A stretch of 64,000 bases of DNA from Paulownia fortunei (taxonomy: Eukaryota > Streptophyta > Magnoliopsida > Lamiales > Paulowniaceae): the NCBI GenBank assembly GCA_019321725.1, contig CM033123.1, positions 16,480,925 through 16,544,924 on the forward strand, in the 5' to 3' direction. Positions 36,211-48,212 of the stretch are shown in pieces; within the stretch, counting starts at the first letter, position 1; every line of letters begins with the position of its first letter. The translations under genes were made by a program, and so were the position numbers. The notes under the pieces are model-generated. The model was given only the letters and a program-made list of their open reading frames with translations. It made no database searches and was not told the DNA's origin.

Positions 36211-37465
36211 TGTTGCGAAAATTCGTGAACGCAAGTGCACGTTATCGATACAAGTAATAAAATGATGAGTAGATTATCGTTCCCACGAAAACTATTGATT
36301 TACTAAATACCAAAATTTTGTCAATTCAAATTTTATTTGAACAAACGAAATTGAGTGATAATTAATGTAAATGAATTTAAATTATTCTAAAACATAATGC
36401 ACAAAATTGAATGAAAATGAACATCAATGATTATAAAAACCTAAGTTATGATTTCATCATAATTAGTTTGAGTTGAATAATCTATCTCATCAATTTCAAC
36501 TTACTTATCAAGTAATAGTCGAGAATACTTAAATTATCCATTAGCCTCTCACAAAGTCTAATGAAAATACCATCAATTGTTAACTCACTATATTCCTATG
36601 TGAATTACAACAATCAATAATTCATTTAGTTCTATGAATCTTCAACAAGACTGCATAAACTATGAAAGTATATTCCTATATTACATGCAATTTATGGTTC
36701 TCTACACATAGAACTAGACACATATATTACCTCCCGTGTCAATATGATTAGCAAATCATTCAATTAGTGGCCAAATAATTAAAAGCATTAAGAACAATGT
36801 AGAAAACTCAACTTGAAGATAAATTGATAATTGAATTGATAAAAATATTCAACATATCCTACTTAGATTACATCACAACCTTAGAAAAGAAAATTAGTTC
36901 ATGGTGAAAATGAGAAATATCTTAACAATATTCATAGACATATTCAAATGAAGAGATGAACATAAAATCAAACTTCAAAGAGGACGAGCTTTTCTTTCCT
37001 TGTAGATATCTTTCTTCAAGGTTGGAAGAATTCTCCATCTTCCCCAAAATTCTTTCTTCTTGTCTTGTTCTTGCTTTCTTATAATCTTCTATCTCTCACT
37101 TTTTGTCTCTAATCTCCCTTCCCCCTTCATTTGGAGGCTTTTAGGATCTTAAATATTTAATTTGGATGCTCTAAAGAGGGCAAAATACCTATTTTACCCT
37201 CATAGACCTGTCTGGCAGCGCTTAAGCACTGCCTTCACTAGACAGAGTCCATTTTCCAGTAGCTGCAGCGCCTAGGCACAGTAGGTACTGTTCACCGGAC
37301 GAATTAATTTTTTTTTTTTAAATTGAGAAAAAATATAGATTTTCATGCATCCAATGACATTCTTCCTTTATCTTCAACTCTACAAAATAATAATAAAAAT
37401 CTCAAAAACTAATTAAAAAGTTAAACAAATGACGCTCAATTAATAGGTATAATTTCCACTCACCA
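36211..37465 (-). mobile_element. Solo Athila-like LTR (short subtype, 1,255 bp) with perfect target duplication
   Basis: It starts tgttgcg and ends ctcacca, and is flanked by tgtga at 36,206-36,210 and 37,466-37,470. It is inserted in opposite orientation into the 3' untranslated region of a related element. The palindrome cluster at about 37,217-37,282 is degenerate (gcgcttaagcactgc, gcgcctaggcaca). The left arm of the inverted repeat keeps only the first ~235 bp (411-644). Confidence 0.93.
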
Positions 37466-37948
37466 TGTGACATGAAGATGTAGTGGTGCTCATCAACAAA
37501 ATTCTTGAATAGTGGGTGCTATGAGTAATTTGAGCCACTATATTGTCTTTTATCCTACCATTACCCTAAGCACACATTACAAGCTTTTTAAGTCCTAATG
37601 ATCCTTGTTGTGTTAGTCTATATTAGTGGAAAGTGACATGAAAAGCAAGCTTATGGAATTCTAAAACACATAACAAAGAGATCAATATTTTTTTTTGTGA
37701 GTTTGAATAAACTAATTTGAGTAGCAAAAAGTTAAGTGTAAGAAGCTACACACACACACTCAAAAAATTTAAAGATGGGTGAATTTGGCAATTGAGTTGA
37801 AATCATGCATTTTGATGATATTTTGAGATTTCCTTAAGTTTTAAACTCACAACGTTTTTCGAAGCTCATTTGGTTAGTAGGTTGTGATCATTACTTGTTA
37901 TTTTACTTGTTTTATTTCTTTCTTTTGTTCGAAAACTAGCAAAATATT

Positions 37949-37963
37949 AAGTTTGTGGGTATT
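37949..37963 (+). other. Polypurine tract-like site before the 3' LTR
   Basis: The sequence aagtttgtgggtatt lies immediately before the LTR start TGATGAG. The G-rich short tract directly abutting TG is the expected primer position for plus-strand synthesis; it has been weakened by pyrimidine substitutions. Confidence 0.5.
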
Positions 37964-39058
37964 TGATGAGTGAATTTTATACCTATCAATTGAGTACCAT
38001 TTGCTTAAATTTTAGAATGTTTATATTACTTTATATACATTTAGTTTGAAATTTTGGAGGTAATGACAAAATGAGAAGAAAATGGAAAAAAACATAAAAT
38101 TTGGTTAAAATTTAGTATAATCTGCTTTATAATGCTAGTAAAAGTAGTGTTTGTATTTCAATCATAATACTTTACTCAAATATTATTTTAACTTGATTCT
38201 TACTCCATTAGAAACCAAGTTATAGTTCTAGAATTTCTATGTTTACAATAAAATCCAGTTCTTTTGATTTCAATAAGAAAAATTAGGTTAAATAGTCTAT
38301 AGTTGATTAAAACTTTCTAGTTTGATATATTTTGGTATTATAGGCATAACTCTTTCCACATATTTCGTATTAAATTGACTTAAGTGTGTGTGGAAATCTA
38401 GGACATAGGTTTATAATTAATATGAAGACACCAAAAGTCAGTAGTGCCTAGGCGTTGTGAATTAGCACCTAGGTGCTACCTGGCGGATAAGTAAGAACAA
38501 AATTATTATTTTTTCCTCTTTAGGGCATCTCCCATCTGATTTTTAAGATGCCAAGAGCCTCCAATTTAGATTTGAGAGATGGAGAGAGAGAGAGAGAGAG
38601 AGAAGAGAAAACAAACTAAGAAAGAAAAAGAGGATGATAGAATTCTTCCAAGATTTGAGAAGACTCTACAATGAAAGAAATATAGTGGGTTAACAATTGA
38701 TCATATTTTTATTAGAGCTTGGGAAAGACTAGTGAATAATTTAGGGAACCTCACCTATCATTTGAAAATAAATTGAGATTAATGAGATAAAATAATCAAT
38801 TCGAATTAATTATGGTGAAATCATAACCCTAAACTTTTTAGTTATTGAAATTCATCTTTAATTATTTTTTATTATTAGTTTAGTTTAATTGAATTTAGTT
38901 CATAATCATCATGTATTTTTGCATTTATTCAAATAAAATTAGAGTTAATATAATTTTAGTACTTAATAATTCAACAGTTCTTATGGAACGATAATCTACT
39001 CATCATTTTATTACTTGTATACGATAACGTGCACTTGCAATCACTCAATTCTACAACA
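37964..39058 (+). mobile_element. 3' LTR of the right-arm Athila-like element, internally deleted (1,095 bp)
   Basis: It starts TGATGAGTGAATTTTATAC and ends ctacaaca. It has the extra block of the long subtype and one gtgcctaggcgttg / agcacctaggtgct pair at about 38,444-38,476. A deletion near 38,675 joins the purine-rich part to the segment with 'tagtgggttaacaattgat'. The 5' LTR of this copy is lost. Confidence 0.8.
38581..38604. repeat. (GA)n microsatellite
   Basis: An AG run lies inside the LTR at 37,964-39,058, in the purine-rich part common to the family. Confidence 0.85.
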
Positions 39059-41394
39059 TAGCCCGTTATCATGATAAATGTCTTATTAATTATCAATAAT
39101 AATAATTTATGAACAAAGTGTCACTAGTGACACACTATTAAATTTATAAAAAATAATACTATAATAAAATAACAATTCTTAACATTTAATATAATTAATT
39201 GGTGACAAATTCAACTAGTTTCCTTATTGAACTAGTTATCCAAGCACATGTGCAGGCTTAAATAAAATTTTATTTCTTTTTGTTAAGATCTATTGGCCCA
39301 AAATCCACAACCACCACATTATCCATACACGTAGGTTATCCCCAACAAAATTATTTTCTAAACAAAAAATTAATATTTTGTATTCCATGTGTTTAGGTCA
39401 TTCCTTGTTTCTTAGTTCACAATTACTTGTAAATGTATATAAATAGATATGAAAACAAGAAGTTGATCAGAACTTCTGACATGCATGACAACCAAAGATT
39501 AGTTAATTAATGTGCTGCTGGTAGTGTCGACTAATTAATTGATTGTTCACTAATTTTATTTATTTATATTTATTTATACTATTATACAAGTGTGAATGTT
39601 TATTCTAATTTTTTATACGATTAAAATAATTTTTTAATATTATTATTTTTAATGATAGTTATGTAATTTAATAATTATGTAATTTTGGAACTAATAATGC
39701 TTATTTTTTAATTGATTAATGAAGTTATAAGATAATTACAATAAGAGAATACCAAAAATTCAAGTTAAACTCTACTTTCATTTGTTTGATAATTTGAATC
39801 TAATTTTTTTGTTCAACTTTCATAAATGACGAATTTTCAATTTCAGTTTTGATAAAAGTGTGCATGTAATCAAATACCTTTTAAATTAGTAATTTTAATG
39901 TTAGTTATGTAATTTAATAAATATGTAATATTAGAATAAATAATGCTTATTTTTTAATTGGTTAATGAAGTTATAAATAATTACAATAAGATAACACTAA
40001 GAGTTCAAGTCAAACTTTATTTTCATTTGTTTGATATTCTGAAAACATGTGTGAAAATTATATTTATAAGTATTTACCTTTTGTTTTCTCTTTTGTTCAT
40101 TTATGTATTCATATTTTGATTCAATTATTTTGCTAAATGAATTTTAAAAAATAAATAGTTCAAATTTAAATAACAAAATCTAATTGTGTTTTGTATTTAT
40201 TACTTTTAGTTTGGTAAGTTAAAATTAAGGGAAAAAAAGTATAAAATTAATTCATAAATATAAACTGATATAAAAATTAATTACAAAATTAGTAAAATTA
40301 TAATTTGATATTGGGTATGGTTAGATAAATCGAAATAAAATACCAAAATTAAACGGAATACTTATTTTTTATGAAAATAAAAATCAAATACCAAATCTAA
40401 TTTTTTGTTTGACTTTGAATAAATACCGAATTTTCAGTTTTGATTTAATTCCATTGATTTATAGAATTGTTGTTACCTCTATAAAAATTTCATATTGAAT
40501 TAGAATTGAAAATATATGACATACTAAGTTAAAATTAAGAAAAAAGTATAAGATTAATTAATAAGTATAAAATAAGATATAACAATTATTTATAAAATTT
40601 GTAAAAAATAAAATTCAACATTTTGTACGATTTGATGAATCAAAATCAAATCAAATGCCACCATTTTTTTATGAAAATACACCTCATAATATCCAATCTA
40701 ATTAGATTCATTAAAATCAATGTGAAAATAATATTTATTTGTTTTTATATCAATTGAAAGGTACATTCCACTATCATATTTATAATTTGGTTATTCCATT
40801 TTCTGAAAAAAAGAATATAACAGAATCTAAAGTGCATTCATAACTAAAATTCAATCTTTTTCGAACTATGAGACTATATGAAAATAGTTAATTAATTGAT
40901 GGAGTATTTGACTTATATAATATTTTTTTTATCAAACCATCACATCTGAATCTTATATCATGATTACCAACTATAAGATCATATTTCAAAAGCAATATTA
41001 TCCCTTCTATTTAACATATCTTATGCACAAAATTCAAAATCTATTTAAATTATTTGACTTATCTTTTGTCGTCGCAATCATATTAGCTCAGTTGCAATTG
41101 TATCTGATATTTGACTTAGTAATTTTTTTTAACTTTTGGAAAATCACTTCTATAGTTAGTTCATGAAAAAACAGATCTTTTAGGTTAAACATTTAATCTA
41201 ATAAATTTTATTTATACTTTTTTATTCTCAGTTTGAACATTATAGTTTATATTGACTTTCTCTTTTTATTTTTCTTCAAACATTATTTTTATCTTCAAAT
41301 ACGAAAACGTGTTTTCCCCCATAATATCAAATTACTTATTACAATATTTAGATAACCTTAAACCCTATACTGTCACTAATTATAATACAATAAT
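39059..41394. other. A+T-rich intergenic DNA
   Basis: 39,523-39,927 is the inverted partner of 1-405. A segment at about 39,095-39,330 resembles 41,915-42,080 (both end near ttttgttaagatct). The remainder holds no domain, RNA gene or clear repeat boundary. The 68-codon frame at 40,960-41,166 is compositionally ordinary for this DNA and unsupported. Confidence 0.6.
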
Positions 41395-41709
41395 CAGCCC
41401 CTTTTAACTCATTTTTGATCTCTTTTTAGATTGAATTGACTTTTGATATCTTCTAAGGAATTGTAACTCTATATCGTATCTTTCCATAGCGACTTGAATC
41501 AACTCGATATAAAATCTACGGAAAGAGTTATGACCACAATACCAAGATGTGTCATACTAGAAAGTTTGAATCAAGTGCAGACTATTTAACCCATTTTTTC
41601 TCATTAAAGTAGAATAAACTGTATTTTATGGTAAACATTGAACTTATGGATCTATCTCTTTACTTTCCAATAGTTTAAAAATCAAGTCAAAATAATATCG
41701 AAGCAAAAA
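41395..41709 (-). mobile_element. Athila-like LTR fragment (block specific to the long subtype)
   Basis: It matches the part of the long LTR subtype seen at 24,820-25,140 (ttgaatcaactcgatataaa-type segment). It is cut on the right by a small inverted-repeat element. Confidence 0.75.
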
Positions 41710-41824
41710 GTTAGCGACATGTTGTGTGTTTTGTTGCTAAATATAACACTTTGCAATAAATACTTAGAACTCATCGTTAACTATAGATTGATTGTAGCAA
41801 CGAAAAATATATTGTGTCGCTAAC
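41710..41824. mobile_element. Small terminal-inverted-repeat element (about 115 bp)
   Basis: The left end gttagcgaca is the exact inverse of the right end tgtcgctaac. The inverted match resumes further in (ttttgttgcta against tagcaacgaaaa). It lies where the LTR fragment is interrupted. No coding capacity. Confidence 0.55.
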
Positions 41825-42080
41825 ATGTCGATTGATCTAATATTTGTGATGAAATTGTAAAAAAATCATAGCAAAGATAACAAAACAACTATTTCGTTAC
41901 TATTTATCAATAATAACAATTTATAAATAAATTGCCACTAATGACAATTCCAACAAGTATTAGTTGTGAAAATCATTATTATGGCAAATTTTTATTTTCT
42001 TTTGTTAAGATCTAATTTAGCAAATAAATCCAACTCAACTGGTCCACTGGCCCAAATTCCAAAACCAATATGTTGCAGCA

Positions 42081-42584
42081 ATTTTGGATGTAATTTTATA
42101 ATTTTAATGTAAAATCTAACTATATAATATGATGAAAAGCGGATCAAATAACTAGTTATCGAAGACAATTAACTGACCGCTATTTTTTGAATAAAAAACG
42201 TTAAAAATAGTTACTAAAAATTAAAGCTATGTTTCGTTGATAAATAATAATGTTCTACTTGTAAACATTTTTTGTTCTCACAAAGTTTAAATAATTGAAA
42301 AAAGAAATGACATCTTTCCTTACAGCATGATTGAGACAATAAGATTGAGAATTGCAACTTGGATCCATCATTAACATTAATGAGTGAATATAGAAATTTT
42401 AACGAGTTTTGTAAAGCTATAAATTAATAGCAAATTAAGTAATACATTAACAGCAAATCATAGCAATAAGTGAATGATTGCGAAACATCTTGTTTCTGAT
42501 CACAGGATGCAACTAATGCTTATTTGTCAATAGCTTAATACATTATTTTGCTATTGTCTTATTGATCACTATCTTATTATTTCT
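42081..42584. other. Downstream flank of the GDSL gene
   Basis: A+T-rich sequence with no recognisable feature. The 3' untranslated region and polyadenylation site of the GDSL gene must lie here but I could not pinpoint them. Confidence 0.5.
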
Positions 42585-44226
42585 TCACATAAAAGCACTT
42601 AATTGTGATGTGCAGTTGAGCTCAGCAAGAGCAGGCTGAATCAGACTTTGCTCGACGACATAGTAAGCCTCTTGTGTAAAGTGCTGTCCATCCCAGTAGA
42701 TGTATTGACTTGGGTTAGCGCAAACCGGCACTCCCGAGCTTCCACAAAACCTTTTGCTGTCGTAGTTATATTTCCCTCCAATTCCACAACAAGCTTTCAA
42801 TGCGTTGTTCCCTTCAGGGCCTATTACAATTTACAAGCACAATACTTAATATAATTCCTTGCACATCTCTAAGTGTTTACGAACAAAAATAAAAGAAGAA
42901 GGAAATACTTGCCTAGAACAGCCTGGGCAATAACTGAGTGCACACCATCGTACATGTCGCCATAATATATGCCGATATTGGGGAATTCACTAATGAGATC
43001 TTTGATAGCTAGTTGGAGGATGTCGTTTTTCAACATAATAAGGTCGTTCACACTTTTCAAACACCCTAGATCATCGTAGGCTGAGGAATCATTGCTAGGT
43101 AATGCAGTTAGAATATAGGGGTAGCATCCAAGTGGAACATTTCCTGGAATTATAACTCGAGTGGCACCCATTGTGATCAACTCCTGTGTTTAATTATATT
43201 TATTGTTGAACTAAAGATTCAGAAACTAGAAATTTAAACAAAATCAAGCAAAATATAGAAATCACATAGACTTTTATGGTTCACCATTAAGAGTTTAAGC
43301 CCATGGGTAGCGGCGAAGTACTAAGAGAATTTATAAATTTAAATATAAATTCGTAACAAAATTGGGTTTAAGGTAATTACTCTTGCAGCATTGATAATAG
43401 CACTTATTATAGATGGCAAGTAAGTTAATACTTCTTCAATGGACTTGCCCTGGGTCAATGAATAACCGATGTCATTGCCTTCAATGTCGCCGAACAAGAC
43501 AAGAGAGATTCCAAGCCTACTGGCACACTCTGACATAAATAAAATTGAATTAAATAATAAGTAATCTTTGAAGATCATTTATCATTTATATACAAAAAGG
43601 TGGAAAGCTTATGCTTGTAAAATTTATTATAATATACCTGTTGGTGTTGAGCAAATTGATTCGAGGTATGTTTTAAACCAATTTATTTGACCGCTAAGGG
43701 AAATAGTATAAGACGGAATTTTAATGCCCTTAGATTCAAAAAATGCACGGTCAAGTACTGGGCTTTCTGCCACTGAAAAGATGACTCCATCATAGCTGGT
43801 AGAACCATTCAATGACAAATAAGGTACAATATTCGGCAGGCCGAAATCAGCAGCTGCAAGTCATGAATCATAAGTACGTATTTCATCAAAAAATTGTATA
43901 TTGTAAATGCATGCATTGTTGTGGTAAAAGCACTGCGTTCTTATACCTGAAAAGTCGATGTCGATAAGACCATCAGACCAACGACCCGTAGGGTAACCAG
44001 GAAAGGTTATACCATAAGGCAAACTTGCGGCAGGAAGAGAAGGCCCCCAAGGGAGTATTTGAATAGAGTTGCCAATGTCTGTGATTCCATCTCCGAAATG
44101 GTATAAATACTGAAATGGGCACTTGGTATTTTCGGATGAAGTTACACCGACGAGAATAAACAAAAAAAAGCATTGAATTTTGAATGAGTAGAAACGTGGT
44201 TTTATCAACTTTTCTTGGAACTTCAT
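42585..44226 (-). CDS. GDSL esterase/lipase family protein, five exons, catalytic serine replaced
   Basis: Exons on the minus strand are 43,947-44,226, 43,638-43,853, 43,381-43,529, 42,913-43,183 and 42,585-42,820, total 1,152 nt, 383 residues plus stop, a usual length for plant GDSL proteins. A hydrophobic stretch (residues about 17-31) after a basic start suggests a secreted or vacuolar protein, which is why the ATG at 44,226 is chosen over an in-frame ATG at 44,292. Family blocks are visible: block I FGDGITDIGN (44-53), block II region GVIFSVAESPVLD (116-128), block III GND (183-185), block V WDGQHF (348-353) with Asp349 and His352. Family members hydrolyse esters with a Ser-His-Asp triad; here the block I serine is Gly47 and the block II glycine is Glu123. 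The fold should persist but catalysis is doubtful. It resembles the At1g28590/acetylajmalan-esterase type group, judged from memory. Introns 1-3 are GT-AG and intron 4 is GC-AG. Confidence 0.9.
42821..42912 (-). other. GC-AG intron 4 of the GDSL gene
   Basis: The donor reads CTAG|GCAAGTA, the classic strong context for a GC donor, and the acceptor is AATAG. Splicing here joins codons to GGC CCT GAA GGG and keeps the frame to the stop. Using the nearby GT (five bases downstream) would create an immediate stop. Confidence 0.85.
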
Positions 44227-44381
44227 GCTTGTTGATTTCCTTGCTTGCAACTGTGATATTGATCGAGTAAATACCTGATTAAGCAAACACAAGCTGTTAA
44301 TGATATAGAGGAGAAATGAATCACTTTTGCATTGTATGTATTTCTAATTATATATATATAACAATATAAATTGTGGCAGTA

Positions 44382-44402
44382 TACATATATATATATATAT
44401 AT

Positions 44403-44440
<38 letters not shown>
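44382..44440. repeat. (TA)n(AG)n compound microsatellite in the GDSL leader
   Basis: A TA run followed by about 18 AG units. On the transcribed strand this is a CT-rich leader ending about 155 bp upstream of the start codon. Confidence 0.92.
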
Positions 44441-44442
<2 letters not shown>

Positions 44443-44502
44443 GAACACCTAGAATACAAAGGTAAGAAGAATGCAATGGCGGAGTAGGATGCTTCAGGAG
44501 CT

Positions 44503-44512
44503 GGTTTATATA
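44503..44512 (-). promoter_or_regulatory. TATA-like box of the GDSL gene
   Basis: The minus strand reads TATATAAACC, 277 bp upstream of the ATG, with a CT-rich leader between. It is conserved in the pseudogene copy at 15,421-15,430. Assignment rests on sequence and position only. Confidence 0.55.
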
Positions 44513-44761
44513 GATATTATGGGGATGGGGCAGTCCAAAAATCAACATTATCTTTTACTACAACTAAACTAAAATAATCCAACCATGTGTTTCGCAATGT
44601 GGTTTAATTAAGTAAAGATAGTTTTTTATAGTAAGACATGATTTTCACCTTATTAAGATCATTGTTAGATAGGATCAAACTATATGACTGACTTCCCACA
44701 CCTTATTAAGAACAGTTTACCTTCTCATCCATTCCTAAATTTGAATTGTAAATAGTTTATA

Positions 44762-45849
44762 TAGTATCCTTGTATTGGCAATTGAGTGGCACACAACAAT
44801 ATTTTTTTTATGAATTTTTCATTTTATTCCAACAAAATAAGAATTTAATTTGAATATTTAATGTTTTTTCATAGGTTTAATTCTAACTGTTTTAAAGGTC
44901 ATGGGTAAAGTGCAAAACACACCAAAATATTCTTCAAGAAAATGGGATGAAGGGGTGTTTGGTCATATTTTTATAAGATTAGGAGGCTATCTGCATATTT
45001 TAAAAGATTGAGATAAAAATACGATCGATCTTATTGATCACAGATGTGTCTATATTTTACGCATCATTTTATTAAAAGGCCGTCTTTTTACTAAAAGGAC
45101 ATGTATCTTCACTAATAATAACTTTTAGTTAGATTTAAAATTAGGAAACATGATTTCAGTGCGGATATTGGCATTTTGTAGGGCCGATATTGGCAAATTA
45201 TTTTTAACATTGAGATTTTCTTTATGAACTATCTTGGCACTATGTGCTAGTAGCTTAAGTAGAATCTTTACTTTACTTTGTTAAGATTTATTTTAGCACA
45301 ATAAATTAAAACCAAGTGATTTATTTTCCCAAAGTCCAAAATCGCCAACATAATAATATTAAATTTTTGAATAGTGGTAGTAGTAATAATAATATATCTT
45401 AATTGTTATTATGCTTATTATTACGACTACTATTATTATTAATATAATTACAATATTATGATTATTATGCTGCTATTTTGAACTCATTCACAACAAATTC
45501 TTCTACAGTGGTGGTATCATTTGCTAAAACCAGTTCACAGAAAATAAAAAAGTAATTCGCCACAGCCCAAAAAAAGTTTGTTTTTGTTTGCTCTACAAGA
45601 TTCACTTGAAAAGATTTCGTGGATTACAATATTTTAACCAATTTCGCAATTAGAAAATAATTCACAAAAACCATATATGATTAACATTATGTCATTATGT
45701 TAGGAGTTAAAGAAATTATATGAGGTGGTATTCCCTCTCCATTGGTATAAACCCTTTTGGATAAAGTTTAAAAATAAAAACATAAAAATTTAGATTTAAA
45801 ATGGACAATATCATATCAATGTCAAAATATGTGATGTCCTGTTGGTTTC
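44762..45849 (-). repeat. GDSL upstream flank and R repeat copy 8, first part
   Basis: 44,762-45,350 is the non-repetitive upstream flank shared with 17,485-18,060. From about 45,360 it is R sequence in minus orientation, joining what in copy 1 are positions about 18,430 and 20,700. Confidence 0.7.
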
Positions 45850-47113
45850 CGATGAGTGGAAATTATACCCATTATTTGAATACCGTTTGCTTAACTTTTT
45901 AATTAGTTTTTCAGATTTTTATGATTTTTATTATTATTTTTAACGTTTATTTTGCAGAGTTGAAGATAAAGGAAGAATGTCATTGGATATACAAAAATCT
46001 ACATTTTTCACAAAAATAAAAAAAATATTTTGTCTGGCGAACAGGAGCTACAGCTATTGGAAAATGGACTTTGTCCAGTGAAGGCAGCGCTCAATCAGCA
46101 CCTAGGCGCTGCCAGGCGGGTTTGTGAGTGTAAAATTAACATTTTGCTCTCTTTAGGGTATCTTAATCAGATTTTTAAAATTTCAAGAGCCTCTAAATGA
46201 AGGGAGGAGAGATTGGAGACAAAGATAGAGATAGATGATTGTGGAAAAACAAGAACAAGACAAGAAGAAAGAATTTTGGGGAAGAGGGGAGAATTCTTCC
46301 AAGTTTGAAGAAAGTTATCTACAAAGAAAGAAAAACTTATCATCTTTAAGTTTGATTTGCATTTTCATCTTTTCATTTGAATATGTGTATGAATATTGTT
46401 AAGATATTTCTCATTTTCACCATGAACTAATTTTCATTTCTAGGGTTGTGATGTAATCTAATTAGGATGTGTTGAATATTTTTATCAATTCCATTCTTGA
46501 TTTATCTATCAAGTTAAGTTTTCTACATTGTTTTTAATGCTTTAAATTATTTGGCCACTAATTGAATGATTTGCTAATCATATTGAACCGGAAGGTGATA
46601 TGTGTCTAGTTCTAGGTGTAGAGAACCATAAATTGCATGTGAGATAGGAATATATTTTCATGGTTTGTGTAGTCTTGTTGGAGATCCATATAACTAAATA
46701 AATTATTGATTGTTGTAATTCATATACGAATATAGTGAATTAGCGATTGATGATATTTTCATTAGACCTTGGGAGAGACTAATGGATAATTTAGGGATTT
46801 TCGACTCTCACTTGAAAAATAAGTTGAAATTGATGAGATAGATTATTCAACTCAAACTAATTATAATGAAATCATAACCCTAGGTCTTTATAATCATTGA
46901 TATTCATTTTTATTCGATTTTGCGCATCATTTTTAAGAGTAATTTAAATTCATTTGCATTAATTGCCACTCGCTTTCGTTTGTTCAAATAAAATTAGAAT
47001 TGACAAAATTTTGATATTTAGTAATTTAATAGTTTTCGTGAGAACGATAATTTACTCATCATTTTATTACTTATAACGATAACGTGCACTTGCGTTCACG
47101 AATTTTCATAACA
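45850..47113 (+). mobile_element. Solo Athila-like LTR (short subtype, 1,264 bp), duplicate of 20,839-22,117
   Basis: Same insertion point and same gtttc target duplication (45,845-45,849 and 47,114-47,118). It is 15 bp shorter than its partner because the 16-bp palindrome region has been lost (about 46,043). Confidence 0.92.
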
Positions 47114-47118
47114 GTTTC

Positions 47119-48212
47119 AACACATTATTTATTACACAACCAAACTAAAAGAATGAAACCAAAATATTTGTTCAAACTCGCTCATGTGCTTGGTAAATTA
47201 TTCTGCTTTGGTTTTATACATATATAAGAACAAATATGGATTATATAACTTAGAGACTTGGTGAAACTGTTGGGATTGGAACAACCATGTGTTACTGTTT
47301 ACTTGTAATTTGTTGGGGAAGGGTTTAAATGTGTTGTGCCCAAAATGGGTTGTGTTCAGCGCAAAATTACCCACATAATAATAATAAATTTTTTAATAGT
47401 AGTAATAATAATATATTATAATTACTATTATTACTATTATTATTATTATTCTTACTACTACTACTACTACTATTATTATTATTATTATTACAACTACTAC
47501 TGCTGCGATATTATGATATTATGCTGCTATTTTGAACTCATTCACAACAAACTCTTGTACAATGGTGGTACTATTTGCTAAAACCAGTTCACAGAAAATA
47601 AAAAAGTGATTCACCACAGCCCAAAAAAAGTTTGTTTTTGTTTGTTCTACAAGATTCACTTGAAAAGATTTCATGGATTACAATATTTTAACCAATTTCG
47701 CAATTAAAAAATGATTCACAAAAACTATATATTATTAACATTATGTCATTATGTTAGGAGTCAAAGAAATTATATAAGGTGGTATTCCCCCTCCTTTAGT
47801 AGTTTAAAAATTGTTGTATTCCTTTCAAATTACATTGTTCTTATAGTTCAATTTTTTAATTAAATTTCTCATGTCTTTTCTCTTCTTCTAGTAAAACCAA
47901 AAAAAAAAACTATTTCTTGGGCAATATTTAAATGAGGATATTTTTGGTGCCAAATAAAGATGGTGAGGCCCAGACGAACGATGGGGTCTCTGGTTGTATT
48001 CTATTGGACAAATTGTGTGCAACAGTATTTAATAAATAGGCCCACTTCCCACATGACAAAAAAGAAATTGGCCTGGATAGAGCAAGCTCTCGAGGTAGGT
48101 TGTACTCTAATGTTTTAGGGAAGGCGTGTGGTCCGGCACGGTAAAGGTGAGTAGTCTACTAAATGAGGCAAGATTTTCCAGGTGAAGATTGTCGTTTAAA
48201 GGAGATATATTC
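47119..48212 (-). repeat. R repeat copy 8, second part
   Basis: Duplicate of 22,123-23,221, with slightly different trinucleotide tract lengths (47,400-47,490). The tyrosine-rich frame at 47,336-47,581 is only a translation of the TAA/TAC microsatellite. Confidence 0.75.

Larger units (their letters stand above)
34910..37963 (+). mobile_element. Internal region of gag-only Athila-like element (right arm), split by a solo LTR
   Basis: The piece 34,910-36,205 carries the last part of the gag-like frame (34,925-35,152, matching the minus-strand frame that ends at 1,696) and then the 3' untranslated region. The piece 37,471-37,963 continues that region to the polypurine tract. The 5' part (LTR, primer site, most of the gag-like frame) is missing because the sequence jumps into R at about 34,905. 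The frame at 35,371-35,652 is noncoding sequence that happens to be open on this strand. Confidence 0.65.

Noticed and set aside
15712..39058. Interpretation of the abundant repeat as a DNA transposon with terminal inverted repeats (gcaagtgcacgttatcg appearing in both orientations)
   Set aside because: The apparent inverted ends come from separate LTRs in opposite orientation. TG...CA ends, 5-bp target duplications and the tRNA-Asp primer site show they are LTRs.
44227..44292. Upstream in-frame ATG extending the GDSL protein by 22 residues
   Set aside because: It would bury the hydrophobic signal segment; the ATG at 44,226 gives a normal N terminus and family length.
47336..47581. Tyrosine-rich 81-codon frame
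   Set aside because: It is a translation of TAA/TAC trinucleotide tracts.
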